Source: Levilactobacillus lanxiensis (GTDB taxonomy: Bacteria; Bacillota; Bacilli; Lactobacillales; Lactobacillaceae). From it: a stretch of DNA of 64,000 bases. The first letter of the stretch is position 1; each line of letters begins with the position of its first letter. Location of the stretch: assembly GCF_016861655.1 (NCBI RefSeq), contig NZ_BOLN01000006.1:62001-126000 (forward strand). The letters are read 5' to 3'. This document shows positions 44,066 through 54,606 of the stretch, one piece after another. The notes beneath the pieces are model-generated. The model searched no databases and was not told the DNA's origin. It saw only the letters and a list, made by a program, of their open reading frames with translations. The position numbers and the translations under genes are program-made.

Positions 44066-44249
44066 GTGAGTGACCAGAGGTGGGTCAAGCCGACCAGCTG
44101 TGTCGATGGTCTTGACTGAGTGATTTTCTCAGACTAGAGCATGGGACGACCTTTGAGACCGCCCTTTGGCTCAAAGTCGAGGTGGAAGCCCGCTCCTTAG
44201 GCTGGAACCGGCCCCACAGCAGGGCGACTTGAACCCACCGCCGGGAACG
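44066..44249 (+). repeat. Structured intergenic repeat, copy F
   Basis: Begins GTGAGTGACCAGAGG and ends CCGCCGGGAACG. The outer stem pairs GGTGGGTCAAGCCGACC with GGGCGACTTGAACCCACC. Hairpins GACTGAG...CTCAGACT and CGACCTTTGAGAC...GGCTCAAAGTCG and the CCGCTCCTTAGG loop are kept. Copy G follows 80 nt downstream in the same orientation. Confidence 0.8.
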
Positions 44250-44330
44250 TTAAGTCACGACAATCCCATCCGGGGACAGGCAGTTGTAGACACGCAATGC
44301 TGATTTGCACATCAATGTTAACCGGAGGAG

Positions 44331-44495
44331 GCCAGGGGCGGAGCCAGCTGTGTCGATGGTCTTGACTGAGCGGCCTTCTCAGTCTAGAGCATGGGCCAAT
44401 CTTGGAGACGCGCGGTCTTTGCGTGGCTTCAAGTTGAGGTGGAAGCCCGCTTCTCAGGCTGGAACCGGCCCCATAGCAGGCGCAGCCCCTGGCAG
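44331..44495 (+). repeat. Structured intergenic repeat, copy G
   Basis: The outer stem is GCCAGGGGCGGAGCC with GGCGCAGCCCCTGGC, quite unlike copy F. The core (CAGCTGTGTCGATGGTCTTG onward, and the GAAGCCCGCTTCTCAGGCTG segment) is almost identical to copy F. The inner partner reads CCATAGC rather than CCACAGC. The 5' GTGACCAGAGG flank is not kept. Confidence 0.78.
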
Positions 44496-44499
44496 CCGT

Positions 44500-44660
44500 A
44501 GGTGACAATTGAAACGCAAACCCAGCAATTCTGGCTATTCAATTGCCGGCTGGTAGCTTATACTTAATAAGGAATTCACGGGCGCCGCCACCCAGTCACC
44601 AGCCCTATCGGTGACCAACAAGCACCACGGCGGCCCCGTCACAGAAAGGAAGATTACCCC
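44500..44660. other. Spacer before trmK with a weak promoter and hairpin
   Basis: TATACT near 44557 could be a -10. GCCGCC...GGCGGC and GTCACC...GGTGAC pairings (about 44584-44636) form a hairpin in the possible trmK leader. I see no gene here. Confidence 0.3.
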
Positions 44661-45368
44661 ATGGATGCAGACCATCTCTCACAACGCCTGGCCACAGTTG
44701 CCAGCTATGTCCCACAGGGCGCCCGCCTTGCCGATATTGGTACCGACCACGCCTATTTACCAGTCAACCTGGCCAAACGGGGCGTCATCACCAGCGGAGT
44801 TGCCGGTGAAGTTGTGCCTGGCCCCTTTAAGAACGCTGAACACGAAATTCACAAGGAAAATCTGAGCGACCAAATCACGGCGCGCTTAGCCAATGGGCTT
44901 CAGGCCATCGAGCCGACCGACCACATTGATACGGTGGCGATTGCCGGGATGGGTGGCACGCTGATTACCCAGATTTTGACGCAGGACTTCGACCGTCTGG
45001 CCGGGGTGCAACGCCTGATTTTACAGCCCAACGTGGGCGAGTCTAACGTCCGGCAATTCTTGATGACCCACGGCTTTCAACTGGTCACCGAGAACCTGGT
45101 CAGTGAGGACGGCCACGACTACGAAATCCTAGTCGCCGACCGGCAGGAAAACCCGACCCAGTATGGTGCCGAAGACCTGCACTTTGGCCCGTATTTGTTA
45201 GCCGACCACAGTCCCGTTTTTGTGGCGAAATGGCAACGCGAGCTCGCCCGGACCGAAGCCGTCTTGCAACAGGTCGAGTCCGCTAACGAGGTGCCCGCGG
45301 AAAAGGTGGCATCCCTGAAAGCTAAAATCAGTGAAATCAAGGAGGTCTTGCAACGTGTTGGTGCGTGA
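44661..45368 (+). CDS. trmK: tRNA (adenine(22)-N(1))-methyltransferase
   Basis: SAM-dependent enzyme that makes m1A22 in tRNA-Ser and others. The 235-residue protein has the SAM-binding ARLADIGTDHAYLPV box, the AIAGMGG motif and the LQPN catalytic loop, then a C-terminal coiled coil (about 185-235), all typical of YqfN/TrmK. AAAGGA precedes the ATG. Its 3' end overlaps the following nif3-like gene by 14 nt. The pair normally lies directly downstream of rpoD in Firmicutes; here two regulator/membrane pairs intervene. Confidence 0.95.
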   Translation: MDADHLSQRLATVASYVPQGARLADIGTDHAYLPVNLAKRGVITSGVAGEVVPGPFKNAEHEIHKENLSDQITARLANGLQAIEPTDHIDTVAIAGMGGTLITQILTQDFDRLAGVQRLILQPNVGESNVRQFLMTHGFQLVTENLVSEDGHDYEILVADRQENPTQYGAEDLHFGPYLLADHSPVFVAKWQRELARTEAVLQQVESANEVPAEKVASLKAKISEIKEVLQRVGA

Positions 45369-46161
45369 GTTAGTCGAACGATTTGAACAATTTGCTCCCA
45401 AGACATGGGCAGAACCGGGTGATCCGGTCGGCCTGCAATTGGGGAATCTGGATGCGCCGGTCCACAAGGTGCTGGTCACGCTAGACGTGCGGCCCGAGGT
45501 CGTCGATGAGGCGATTCGCCAGGACGCGGACTTTATCTTTGCCCATCACCCCATGATGTTTCATCCGGCCAAGAACCTTGACCTGAGTGTGCCCCAGAAC
45601 CAGATGTACGCCACGCTGCTGAAACACGACATCACGGTGTACGGCGCCCATACCAATTTGGACAGCGCGCCCGGTGGCATGAACGACTGGTTAGCGGCCG
45701 CCCTCAAGTTACAGGACACCACTGGCTTGGTGCCTAGCAATGGCAGTACCGCCACGCCAGACATTATGATGGGTCGTATCGGTGACCTGGCCCAGGCCAT
45801 GACGGTGGTCGAGTTTGCCCAGTACTGCAAGGAAGTCTTTCATGTCGGTGGCCTGCGGGTCATCAGCCGGACGCCGGATGCGCCGGTCAAGCGGGTCGCC
45901 GTCTTAGGCGGTTCCGGTGGGCCGTTCTATCAGGCGGCACTGGCCAAGGGCGCCGATGCCTACGTGACCGGCGACATTTCGTATCATCCCGGCCATGACA
46001 TGCTGGCTGCGGGGCTAAACGTCATCGACCCCGGGCACCACATCGAAAGCATCTGCAAGCCCCACCTGACCCAACTTTTCCAGGAGTGGGCGGCAGAGAA
46101 TGACTGGCCGATCACGGTCCAGGCCTCCATGTTAAATACTGACCCGTTTACTTTTCTTTAG
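45355..46161 (+). CDS. Nif3-like dinuclear metal center protein (YqfO family)
   Basis: Widely conserved protein of 268 residues with a dinuclear metal site; the biochemical role is not settled (a GTP cyclohydrolase I type 2-like activity has been proposed for some). The metal ligands are in DFIFAHHPMMFHP and in GDISYHPGHDML ... DPGHHIES. The start is GTG at 45355, 9 nt after GGAGG at 45341-45345; TTG 45358 and GTG 45361 are further away. It overlaps trmK, so translation is coupled. Confidence 0.93.
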   Translation: MLVRELVERFEQFAPKTWAEPGDPVGLQLGNLDAPVHKVLVTLDVRPEVVDEAIRQDADFIFAHHPMMFHPAKNLDLSVPQNQMYATLLKHDITVYGAHTNLDSAPGGMNDWLAAALKLQDTTGLVPSNGSTATPDIMMGRIGDLAQAMTVVEFAQYCKEVFHVGGLRVISRTPDAPVKRVAVLGGSGGPFYQAALAKGADAYVTGDISYHPGHDMLAAGLNVIDPGHHIESICKPHLTQLFQEWAAENDWPITVQASMLNTDPFTFL

Positions 46162-46217
46162 GCAAGAAAACGCGTACACTGAAATGGTAAGTTAACTTAA
46201 TTGAGGAGTGATTTATT

Positions 46218-47459
46218 TTGGCAAAGTATGAAAATTTGATTCCCCGGTTTCTGAAATACGTGAAGATCAACACCCGGTCCACGCCGAACGCAACGACCGT
46301 TCCTTCCAACGAGCGGCTGACGAAATTCGCTGAAGGCCTGGTAGAAGACTTGAAGGCCATTGGTTTAAGCAATGTGCACATCAACGCGCAATCCAGTTAC
46401 GTTTACGCTACCTTACCCGCGAACACGGACAAGCAGGTGAAAAAACTTGGGTTCATTTCCCACTTTGACACGGCCGATTTCAACAGTGTTGACATCAACC
46501 CCCAGTTCGTTGAAAACTACGATGGCCACTCCGTCATCAAGTTGGACGACGCGGGCAAGTACACGTTGGACCCAGCCGTCTTCCCTAATTTGAAGAACTA
46601 CCAGGGCGACACGCTGATCACCACGGACGGCAGTACCTTGTTAGGTGCCGACGACAAGTCCGGGGTTGCTGAAATCATGGCATCCGCCGAATACCTGTTG
46701 GCTCACCCAGAAATCAAACATGGCGAAATTGAAATTGGCTTGGGACCCGATGAAGAAATTGGGACCGGGGCCGACCACTTTGACGTCAAGGACTTCGGTG
46801 CCGACATCGCCTACACGGTCGATGGGGGCCCATTAGGCCAATTGGAATACGAAACCTTTAACGCCGCCGATGCCCAGGTCGAAATCACGGGGACCAACGT
46901 GCACCCGGCCGAAGCTAAAGGGGTCATGGTCAACGCCTCACAAGTGGCCATGGACTTCCACGCAATGCTGCCAGAACATGACCGGCCAGAAAACACGGAA
47001 GGGCGCGAAGGCTTCTTCCACCTCTACAGCATGGAGGGAACCGTTGATTCCGCCCATCTGAGCTACATCATCCGGGACCACGACCGTCAGATCTTTGAAG
47101 ATCGCAAGAAGTTGTTCCAAGGGGTCGCTGACCAATTGAACAAGGCTTACGGTTCCGACCGCGTGGCTGTGACCATCAAGGACCAGTACTACAACATGCG
47201 CGAAGTCATCGAGAAGGACATGACCGTCGTTGACTTGGCCAAGCAAGCCTTAGAAGAATTGGACATCAAGCCACTGATCTTCCCTGTTCGTGGGGGGACC
47301 GATGGCTCCAAGATCTCCTTCATGGGTCTGCCAACGCCTAACCTGTTTGCCGGTGGGGAAAACATGCACGGCCGGTTCGAATACGTTTCCGAACAGACCA
47401 TGGAAAAGGCAACCGACGTGATTATCAAGATTGCCCAACTCGCCGAAGCACAGGCATAA
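46218..47459 (+). CDS. pepT: Peptidase T (tripeptide aminopeptidase)
   Basis: Cytoplasmic zinc metallopeptidase of the M20B family that removes N-terminal residues from tripeptides, the last step of peptide use in lactic acid bacteria. The 413-residue protein has metal-site segments [34 protein letters not shown] and the C-terminal [12 protein letters not shown]. The start is TTG at 46218 after GAGGAGTGA; no in-frame ATG precedes the conserved [11 protein letters not shown]. It is monocistronic, upstream of the clpB control region. Confidence 0.96.
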   Translation: MAKYENLIPRFLKYVKINTRSTPNATTVPSNERLTKFAEGLVEDLKAIGLSNVHINAQSSYVYATLPANTDKQVKKLGFISHFDTADFNSVDINPQFVENYDGHSVIKLDDAGKYTLDPAVFPNLKNYQGDTLITTDGSTLLGADDKSGVAEIMASAEYLLAHPEIKHGEIEIGLGPDEEIGTGADHFDVKDFGADIAYTVDGGPLGQLEYETFNAADAQVEITGTNVHPAEAKGVMVNASQVAMDFHAMLPEHDRPENTEGREGFFHLYSMEGTVDSAHLSYIIRDHDRQIFEDRKKLFQGVADQLNKAYGSDRVAVTIKDQYYNMREVIEKDMTVVDLAKQALEELDIKPLIFPVRGGTDGSKISFMGLPTPNLFAGGENMHGRFEYVSEQTMEKATDVIIKIAQLAEAQA

Positions 47460-47466
47460 ATTAATT

Positions 47467-47483
47467 GGTCAAAATAGGTCAAA
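47467..47483 (+). promoter_or_regulatory. CtsR operator of clpB
   Basis: GGTCAAA ATA GGTCAAA is a perfect match to the CtsR heptad direct repeat with 3-bp spacing. It lies just upstream of the -35 of the clpB promoter, so CtsR should repress clpB until heat or protein stress. Confidence 0.9.
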
Positions 47484-47488
47484 TTATT

Positions 47489-47516
47489 TTGATTTTGCGT
47501 TAAAATCAGTTAGAAT
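47489..47516 (+). promoter_or_regulatory. Promoter of clpB
   Basis: TTGATT, 16-bp spacer, TAGAAT, immediately after the CtsR box. Confidence 0.75.
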
Positions 47517-47529
47517 ATGAGTGAAAAAT

Positions 47530-47559
47530 GGAGGTTAACCTAAGGGTTGCCTCTTTTTT
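47530..47559 (+). terminator. Terminator-like hairpin in the clpB leader
   Basis: GGAGGTTAACC pairs with GGGTTGCCTC, followed by TTTTTT. It lies downstream of the promoter and about 95 nt before the start codon, so it may act as an attenuator. Confidence 0.75.
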
Positions 47560-47653
47560 CGACCCGTGAAAAGTAGTTGTGCGCGGGGAAAATAAAAAAA
47601 TTGAGTTCATGATGAACAGTGAAATTTGATTAAATCAATGAGGAGGACATGCA

Positions 47654-50266
47654 ATGAATCCAGAAAAAATGACGCAAGCTTTAACCGATGCCTTAACGGA
47701 GGCGCAACGAATCGCCATGACCCGCAAGCACCAACAGGTCACCGTGGCCCATCTCTTTAAATTTTTAACGCAGCCCGGTGAACTGGGACGTGAAATTTTA
47801 GCGGCGGCCGGCGTCGACATCGCGGCCATGGATGCAGAATTGGACCGCGAATTAGACAGTATCAGTACCGTCTCCGGGAGTGGCGTACAATACGGCCAGG
47901 AATTTTCTCGGAACCTGACGGACTTGTTACAGCGCGCGGACGCCGTGAAGGACAGTTACCACGATGACTTCATGGCCGTGGACGTGGTCGTGATTGCTTT
48001 GATGCAACTCGGCGGGGAAAGCCTGACCGACTACCTGAAGAGCCAGGGCATCACGCAACAAATGGTCAAGAACGCCGTTGATAAGATGCGTAGCGGCGAA
48101 CGGGTGACGTCGAAGAACCAAGAAGACCAGTACAAGGCCTTAGAAAAATACGGGACCGACCTGGTCAAGGCCATGCGCAGTGGCAAAATTGACCCGATCA
48201 TTGGGCGGGATGAAGAAATCCTGTCCGTGATTCGCATCCTGTCGCGCAAGACCAAGAACAACCCCGTTTTAATTGGGGAAGCTGGGGTCGGTAAGACGGC
48301 CATCGTGGAAGGGTTGGCCCAACGCATCGTGCGCGGGGATGTGCCCGATAATTTGAAGGACAAGACGATCTTCTCCCTGGACATGGGAGCCCTGATTGCC
48401 GGTGCCAAGTACCGGGGTGAATTTGAGGAACGTTTGAAGGCCGTCTTGAAGGAAGTCACCAAGAGCGAAGGCCAGATCATCATGTTCATCGATGAAATTC
48501 ACAACATCGTGGGTGCGGGCAAGGCCGAGGGTAGCATGGACGCCGGTAACCTGTTGAAGCCAATGCTGGCCAGGGGTGAACTCCACCTGATCGGCGCCAC
48601 CACGCTGGATGAATACCGGCAGTATTTGGAACAGGACAAGGCGTTAGCCCGACGGTTCCAACGCGTGCTGGTCAACGAACCTAGCGTCGAGGACACCGTC
48701 ACGATTCTTCGGGGCATTCGGGAACGTTTTGAAATTCACCACGGTGTGAAGATTCACGACAACGCGTTGATTGCGGCGGCCAAGTTATCCGACCGCTACC
48801 TGACCGACCGGTTCCTGCCCGACAAGGCCATTGACCTGGTCGACGAGGCGTCGGCTTCCATTCGGGTGGAAATGAATTCGGCCCCGACGGAATTGGACCA
48901 GGCGCGGCGGCAAATGATGCGGATGCAGGTCGAACAGACCGCGTTGAAGCAGGAAACCGACGAGGCCTCACAACAGCGGTTGACGGAACTGACCAAGGAG
49001 CTGGCCGACACCAAGGAAAAGGTCGACAAGTTGAGTGCGCGCTGGAACCAGGAAAAGACGGCCATCCAAAGCGTGGGTGACAAGAAGACCGCGCTTGACA
49101 CGGCCAAGCGCGATTTAGCCAACGCCGAATCCGCCTACGACTTGAACAAGGCCGCCGAACTCCAACACGGGACGATTCCCCGCTTAGAGAAGGAATTAGC
49201 CGACCTGGAAAAGCAGGACCAGAACCAAGACTGGCTGGTCTCCGAATCCGTCACGGAAAATGAAATTGCCGCGGTCGTGAGTCGGATGACCGGCATCCCC
49301 GTGACCAAGTTGGTCCAGGGCGAACGGGAGAAGCTGTTGAAACTGGCCGACCGGTTACATGACCGGGTCGTGGGCCAGGACCAAGCCGTTACTGCCGTCG
49401 CCGATGCCGTCTTGCGTTCCCGAGCCGGACTACAGGACCCGACCAAGCCGCTGGGCTCCTTCCTCTTCTTAGGCCCAACCGGGGTCGGGAAGACGGAATT
49501 GGCCAAGGCCTTAGCCGAGAACCTCTTTGATAGCGAAGACCACATGGTGCGGATCGACATGTCCGAATACATGGAAAAGGCATCCGTGTCTCGGTTAGTC
49601 GGGGCGGCTCCGGGCTACGTTGGCTACGAAGAAGGGGGCCAATTGACCGAGGCCGTGCGGCGGAACCCGTACACCATCGTGTTATTTGACGAAGTGGAAA
49701 AGGCCCATCCAGACGTCTTTAACCTGTTGCTGCAAGTCTTAGATGACGGGCGCTTGACGGATAGTCAGGGACGGACCGTGGACTTCAAGAACACCATTTT
49801 GATCATGACCTCTAACCTGGGGTCGGACCTGTTGCTACAGGGGACCGATGACCAGGGACACATCAGCGGGGATGCCCAGAAGCAGGTGGCGCAGTTGCTA
49901 CAAGCCCATTTCCGGCCAGAATTCTTGAACCGAATCGACGAGACCATCATGTTCACGCCGCTGTCATTAGCCGACGTGCAACAAATCGTGGTCAAGCTGA
50001 TCGCCCATCTGGCCACTCGGCTGCACGAACAGCAGTTGGACCTGACCATCACGCCGACGGCTCAGGCCTGGATCGCCCAGAAGGGATACCTGCCAGCCTA
50101 TGGGGCGCGGCCACTGCAACGGTTCATCACCACGCACGTGGAAACGCCATTGGCCCGGAAGCTGATTGCGGGTGAAATCCCGACGAACAGTCTGATCACC
50201 ATCGATGTGGCGGACGACCAGTTGACGTTTACTCACGAGATTCAGACGGAAACCATTGGTAAATAG
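47654..50266 (+). CDS. clpB: ATP-dependent chaperone ClpB
   Basis: Hsp100 disaggregase that works with DnaK to rescue aggregated proteins. The 870-residue protein has the N-terminal Clp domain, AAA1 with Walker A GEAGVGKT at 208-215, the middle coiled-coil domain (about 405-530) and AAA2 with Walker A GPTGVGKT at 607-614. No ClpP-binding IGF/L loop is evident. TGAGGAGG precedes the ATG. Controlled by the CtsR box at 47467 and possibly by the leader hairpin at 47530. Confidence 0.98.
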   Translation: MNPEKMTQALTDALTEAQRIAMTRKHQQVTVAHLFKFLTQPGELGREILAAAGVDIAAMDAELDRELDSISTVSGSGVQYGQEFSRNLTDLLQRADAVKDSYHDDFMAVDVVVIALMQLGGESLTDYLKSQGITQQMVKNAVDKMRSGERVTSKNQEDQYKALEKYGTDLVKAMRSGKIDPIIGRDEEILSVIRILSRKTKNNPVLIGEAGVGKTAIVEGLAQRIVRGDVPDNLKDKTIFSLDMGALIAGAKYRGEFEERLKAVLKEVTKSEGQIIMFIDEIHNIVGAGKAEGSMDAGNLLKPMLARGELHLIGATTLDEYRQYLEQDKALARRFQRVLVNEPSVEDTVTILRGIRERFEIHHGVKIHDNALIAAAKLSDRYLTDRFLPDKAIDLVDEASASIRVEMNSAPTELDQARRQMMRMQVEQTALKQETDEASQQRLTELTKELADTKEKVDKLSARWNQEKTAIQSVGDKKTALDTAKRDLANAESAYDLNKAAELQHGTIPRLEKELADLEKQDQNQDWLVSESVTENEIAAVVSRMTGIPVTKLVQGEREKLLKLADRLHDRVVGQDQAVTAVADAVLRSRAGLQDPTKPLGSFLFLGPTGVGKTELAKALAENLFDSEDHMVRIDMSEYMEKASVSRLVGAAPGYVGYEEGGQLTEAVRRNPYTIVLFDEVEKAHPDVFNLLLQVLDDGRLTDSQGRTVDFKNTILIMTSNLGSDLLLQGTDDQGHISGDAQKQVAQLLQAHFRPEFLNRIDETIMFTPLSLADVQQIVVKLIAHLATRLHEQQLDLTITPTAQAWIAQKGYLPAYGARPLQRFITTHVETPLARKLIAGEIPTNSLITIDVADDQLTFTHEIQTETIGK

Positions 50267-50273
50267 GCGCTTT

Positions 50274-50309
50274 AAGGGATTCGACCGTCCATGGCCGGGT
50301 CCCTTTTTG
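50274..50309 (+). terminator. Terminator of clpB
   Basis: AGGGATTCGACC pairs with GGCCGGGTCCCT, followed by TTTTT. Confidence 0.85.
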
Positions 50310-50367
50310 ACTGCATTTTGGCGTTCACGAACATTTGTTCGTTACCCGCGATTTACCGCATTTTTTC

Positions 50368-50376
50368 TGGTATAAT
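50368..50376 (+). promoter_or_regulatory. Extended -10 promoter of dnaE
   Basis: TGGTATAAT, 37 nt before the dnaE start; the -35 is weak. Confidence 0.6.
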
Positions 50377-50412
50377 AGCGATAACGAAACGATAGAGAAG
50401 GGAGTACCGGGG

Positions 50413-53400
50413 ATGTTTGTACCGTTACAAGTCTTAAGCACCTACAGTTTATTACAGAGCACGAACCGCATCGACGCGCTGGTCCAGACGGCCAAGGACC
50501 GGGGTTACTCGGCTTTAGCGCTCACCGACCATAACGTCATGTACGGAGTCGTGGCCTTTTACAACGCCTGCCAACAAGCGGGAATCAAACCCCTGTTGGG
50601 CCTCACGTTAAGCGCCCAGGGCATCAGTGACGCCCCCCAGGCGCACGATTGGGTCCTGATTGCCCAGGACTTTACCGGTTATCAACAGTTGATGCAGCTC
50701 TCCACGGCCTACCAGGTCGCAGAAGGCCCGGTCGACCTGACCCAACAAGCCGCCAACCTGAGTCATTTGGACCTGATTGCGCCCCTAGATAGCGAGATCC
50801 ATCAGCTCCTAGCCGCGGGTGACGTCACGGCCGCCGAACGCGTTGTGCACCAGCTACAGGGCTTAGACCCCCACCTGTCTTTAGGGATTAGCCCAGAAAT
50901 ACCGACGGCGACCCGTGAGACCTTAATCACGCTGGCACAGACCACGCAGATCCCTCTGGTGGCGTTAGCGCCGGTCGAGTACCTGGACCGCGACGACCAT
51001 TTTGCCGTGACCGTCCTGCGGGCCATCGGGGCCGGGGCGACGTTAACGGACCCGACCGCTGAACAAGAAACGTTGGGGACCCACTGGTTACGCCCGGCAG
51101 CCGAGGAGACCGCACGGTTTGAAGCCGCCGGTCTGGGGGATGCGGTGACCGCCACGGGGGAACTCGCCGCCCAAACGGCCGTGACCCTGAAGTTCCAGCA
51201 GCCGCAATTGCCCCAATTTCCCACACCTGATCACCAGGCCTCCCAGGATTACCTGCGTGAGCTCTGCCAAACGGGGATCAAACGCCGCCTAGCCCAGAAT
51301 GCCATCACAGATAGCCAGCCTTACCAGGAACGCTTAGAACGCGAATTAGGGGTCATTCACCGGATGGGCTTTGACGACTACTTCCTGATTGTCTGGGACG
51401 TCATGAACTACGCCCACCAGGCCCACATTCAGACCGGACCGGGGCGGGGATCGGCGGCTGGCTCACTTGTGGCCTACGTTCTAGCCATTACCGAGGTCGA
51501 CCCGTTGGCCTATGACCTGTTATTCGAACGATTTTTAAACGAGGAACGGGCCCAGATGCCCGATATCGACCTGGATATCCCGGATAATCGCCGGGAACAG
51601 GTCTTGCAGTACGTCCATAACAAATACGGCCATACCCGTGTCGCCCAGATCATTACCTTCGGGACACTAGCCACCAAGGCCGCGTTGCGTGACGTGGGCC
51701 GGGTGCTGGGGATGCCACCGTATGCCATGAGCGACTGGAGCGCGGCCATTCCGCCACAGCTCCACATCACGCTAAAGGAAGCCTATGATCAGTCACAAAA
51801 GCTGCGCAACCTGGTGGCCGATAGTGAGAAGAACCGCCTGTTATTTGAGACGGCCCAAAAGCTCGAGGGCTTGCCCCGGCACTACTCGACCCATGCGGCC
51901 GGCATCGTGTTGAGCCAGGGACCGTTGACGGACCTGGTGCCCCTGCAACCGGGGAGTGAAGACCTGCTGATGACCCAGTACCCCAAGGATACGGTCGAGG
52001 CGGTCGGTCTATTAAAAATGGACTTCCTGGGCTTGCGGAACCTGAGCATTCTTGCCAATACGTTAGCCTTAGTCAAGAAACAAACGGGCCGTGCGCTCGA
52101 CCTGAATCAAATCGATTTAAACGATGCCGCGACATTAGCGTTATTTGCCCAGGGGGAGACCAACGGCGTCTTTCAATTCGAATCATCCGGGATCAAACGG
52201 GTCCTGCGGCAGCTCAAACCCAACAGTTTTGAACTGGTCGCGGCGGTCAACGCCCTGTACCGACCGGGACCCATGGAAAACATCGATACCTTCATTCGGC
52301 GGAAGGACGGCAAGGAACAGGTGACCTATGCGGCGCCAGTCTTAAAGCCCATCCTCGGACCGACCTATGGCGTGTTAGTGTACCAGGAACAGGTCATGCA
52401 GGTGGCATCCGCCATGGGGGGCTTTACACTTGGGGAAGCCGATTTGCTCCGGCGAGCCATGAGTAAGAAGAAAAAGCAGACCATGGACGCCATGCAAAAG
52501 AAGTTCGTGAGTGGCGCACAACAGTTGGGCTATGCCCCAGCGGTCGCCGAACAGGTCTTTGCCTACATGGACCGCTTCGCTAACTACGGGTTCAACCGCT
52601 CCCATGCGGTGGCCTATAGCAAATTAGCCTTTCAACTGGCCTACCTGAAGGCCCACTATCCCGGACCGTTCTACGCGGCCTTGATGAACTCGGTGATCAA
52701 CGTGCCGGTCAAGACCAAGGCCTATTTGACCGAGGCCAAGCGCCACGGGGTGACCGTGCTCCCACCGGACATCAACGACTCGACGGCCTACTTCAACTTA
52801 CAGGGGGATGCGGTCATCTTCGGGTTAAGCAGTATCAAGGGGGTCCGCCGGGACTTTTTACGGGAGGTCTTAGCCGATCGCAACGAAAACGGCCCGTTCA
52901 AGGATCTCCACCAATTCTTACAACGCATCGATGCCAAGTATCGCAAGACGGACCTGTTAAACGCACTGGTCTACGCGGGTGCCTTCGACCATTTCGGCCA
53001 TAACCGTGCGGAGCTCCTGGCCGCCTTGCCAGAATTCATCAGTACCGTCGAACTTTCCGGCGATAACGTCGAGCTATTTGCCGCGTTGGCGCCGAAGATC
53101 AAACCGGTGCCGGACCTCGACTTGATGACCAAGCTCAGCAATGAGGAAGCCGTCTTAGGGGCATACCTCTCGGGCCATCCCGTCGCCCAGTACCAGGCGC
53201 TCGCACAGCAACTCCACGCGACGACCATTAGTGATTTAACCGTGAATGCCCGGGTCGCTACGATTCTCTATGTGACTAAGATTCGAACGATTCGGACCAA
53301 ACGCGGCGAGCCGATGGTCTTCGTGACCGGGAGTGACGAGACGGCCGACGTGAGTGTCACCATCTTCCCCAATCAATTCCGGCAGGTCAGCACTTGGTTG

Positions 53401-53796
53401 AAAACCGACCAGGTAATCGTCGTGCGGGGGAAGGTCGAACAACAGCGAGGCTTGCAGATTGTGGCCGACCAGGTAACGTTGGCTGAGGAGATACCGGTTC
53501 GTGAGCAGTCGGCGTCACAGTCTAGCTCGTCGCCGCAACCCAAGCAACCGACGTTACCGACGGGCGCCCGCTGGTTCATTCGGGTGGACGTCAATCATGA
53601 TGACCGGTCGGTAGCCAGACAGCTGGCCCAATTTTTGACCAGTCATGTCGGTCAGGTGCCCGTCATCGTGTACCAACCCCAGACGGATACCAAACGTGTC
53701 CTGCCCAAAAGCCAGTGGTTACCGGGGGATGCCCAGCTAAAAGACGCCCTGGAACAACTGATGGGCGTGGGTAATATCGTCTTACAAAACGGATAG
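50413..53796 (+). CDS. dnaE: DNA polymerase III subunit alpha (DnaE)
   Basis: Replicative polymerase of the C family, DnaE3/short Gram-positive type, that extends primers, mainly on the lagging strand, before PolC takes over. The 1127-residue protein has an N-terminal PHP domain (LTDHNVMYGVVAF), the palm with PDIDLDIPD (D384/D386), the GPGRGSAAGSLVAY loop, a helix-hairpin-helix region and a C-terminal OB fold (about 950-1030). AGAAGGGAG precedes the ATG at 50413; the longer open frame upstream includes the promoter and is not coding. Confidence 0.97.
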   Translation: MFVPLQVLSTYSLLQSTNRIDALVQTAKDRGYSALALTDHNVMYGVVAFYNACQQAGIKPLLGLTLSAQGISDAPQAHDWVLIAQDFTGYQQLMQLSTAYQVAEGPVDLTQQAANLSHLDLIAPLDSEIHQLLAAGDVTAAERVVHQLQGLDPHLSLGISPEIPTATRETLITLAQTTQIPLVALAPVEYLDRDDHFAVTVLRAIGAGATLTDPTAEQETLGTHWLRPAAEETARFEAAGLGDAVTATGELAAQTAVTLKFQQPQLPQFPTPDHQASQDYLRELCQTGIKRRLAQNAITDSQPYQERLERELGVIHRMGFDDYFLIVWDVMNYAHQAHIQTGPGRGSAAGSLVAYVLAITEVDPLAYDLLFERFLNEERAQMPDIDLDIPDNRREQVLQYVHNKYGHTRVAQIITFGTLATKAALRDVGRVLGMPPYAMSDWSAAIPPQLHITLKEAYDQSQKLRNLVADSEKNRLLFETAQKLEGLPRHYSTHAAGIVLSQGPLTDLVPLQPGSEDLLMTQYPKDTVEAVGLLKMDFLGLRNLSILANTLALVKKQTGRALDLNQIDLNDAATLALFAQGETNGVFQFESSGIKRVLRQLKPNSFELVAAVNALYRPGPMENIDTFIRRKDGKEQVTYAAPVLKPILGPTYGVLVYQEQVMQVASAMGGFTLGEADLLRRAMSKKKKQTMDAMQKKFVSGAQQLGYAPAVAEQVFAYMDRFANYGFNRSHAVAYSKLAFQLAYLKAHYPGPFYAALMNSVINVPVKTKAYLTEAKRHGVTVLPPDINDSTAYFNLQGDAVIFGLSSIKGVRRDFLREVLADRNENGPFKDLHQFLQRIDAKYRKTDLLNALVYAGAFDHFGHNRAELLAALPEFISTVELSGDNVELFAALAPKIKPVPDLDLMTKLSNEEAVLGAYLSGHPVAQYQALAQQLHATTISDLTVNARVATILYVTKIRTIRTKRGEPMVFVTGSDETADVSVTIFPNQFRQVSTWLKTDQVIVVRGKVEQQRGLQIVADQVTLAEEIPVREQSASQSSSSPQPKQPTLPTGARWFIRVDVNHDDRSVARQLAQFLTSHVGQVPVIVYQPQTDTKRVLPKSQWLPGDAQLKDALEQLMGVGNIVLQNG

Positions 53797-53889
53797 ACCA
53801 ATTTTAATAAAAATACCTCTAGACTATTTGTGCGGGCTTTAGTATGATTATACCAATGCTTAACAAATAGAGAACTGGAGGTTTTTTTG

Positions 53890-54606
53890 ATGGATTTAAA
53901 CGTGAAGATTTACGCTGATGGGGCCAAGCTGGCCGATATGCAGGCCGTGGCGGCCCAGGGACTGGTCACGGGGTTCACCACGAACCCAAGCTTGATGAAG
54001 GCCGCCGGGATCACCGACTACTTAGCCTTTGCCCAAAAGGCAGTGGCTACGTTCCCCGACCAATCGATCAGCTTTGAGGTCTTTGGCAACACCCCCGACC
54101 GGATGCTCGCCGAGGCCAAGGTCCTAGCCGGCTTAGGCCAACACGTCGCCGTGAAGGTGCCAATCATCCGGGCCAACGGTGAGGACAACGCCGCGGTCAT
54201 TTGCGAATTGTCTAACGCCGGAGTCCAAGTCAACGTGACGGCCATCACGACGCTCACCCAGGTCAAGTTAGCCGTCGACGCCTTGAACGCTAAGGTCGGG
54301 GGCATCGTCTCCGTCTTTGCCGGGCGCGTTGCCGACACGGGTGTCGATCCCTTGCCATTGATGCGGCAAGCCGCTGGACTCTGCCACACCAAGGAACACG
54401 TCGAATTGTTATGGGCCAGCACCCGTGAAGTCTTTAACGTGGTTCAGGCCGAACAGACCGGCTGCGACATCATCACCGTGCCACCTAAGATCTTAGCCAA
54501 GCTTGCCAAATTTGGGACGCCAGCCGTTCAGGTCTCCGTGGACACGGTCAAGACGTTTGATGCGGACATCGCCAGTCTCGGATTTACCATTCCCGTGACG
54601 GAATAG
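53890..54606 (+). CDS. Transaldolase family protein (TalC/fructose-6-phosphate aldolase-like)
   Basis: Class I aldolase-fold protein of 238 residues. The Schiff-base lysine is K89 in VAVKVP, with TTNPS at 30-34 and the late AGRVADTG and WASTRE motifs. It most resembles short transaldolases annotated as TalC/TalA-like; it could transfer dihydroxyacetone between sugar phosphates or cleave fructose 6-phosphate. GGAGG lies 9 nt before the ATG at 53890. It occupies the place between dnaE and pyk where pfkA stands in homofermentative lactobacilli, fitting a pentose-phosphate/phosphoketolase metabolism. Confidence 0.85.
   Translation: MDLNVKIYADGAKLADMQAVAAQGLVTGFTTNPSLMKAAGITDYLAFAQKAVATFPDQSISFEVFGNTPDRMLAEAKVLAGLGQHVAVKVPIIRANGEDNAAVICELSNAGVQVNVTAITTLTQVKLAVDALNAKVGGIVSVFAGRVADTGVDPLPLMRQAAGLCHTKEHVELLWASTREVFNVVQAEQTGCDIITVPPKILAKLAKFGTPAVQVSVDTVKTFDADIASLGFTIPVTE

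Noticed and set aside
44197-44865. Several overlapping frames around repeat copies F and G and the trmK start
   Set aside because: They overlap the structured repeats or the trmK coding frame; trmK is unambiguous by its motifs.
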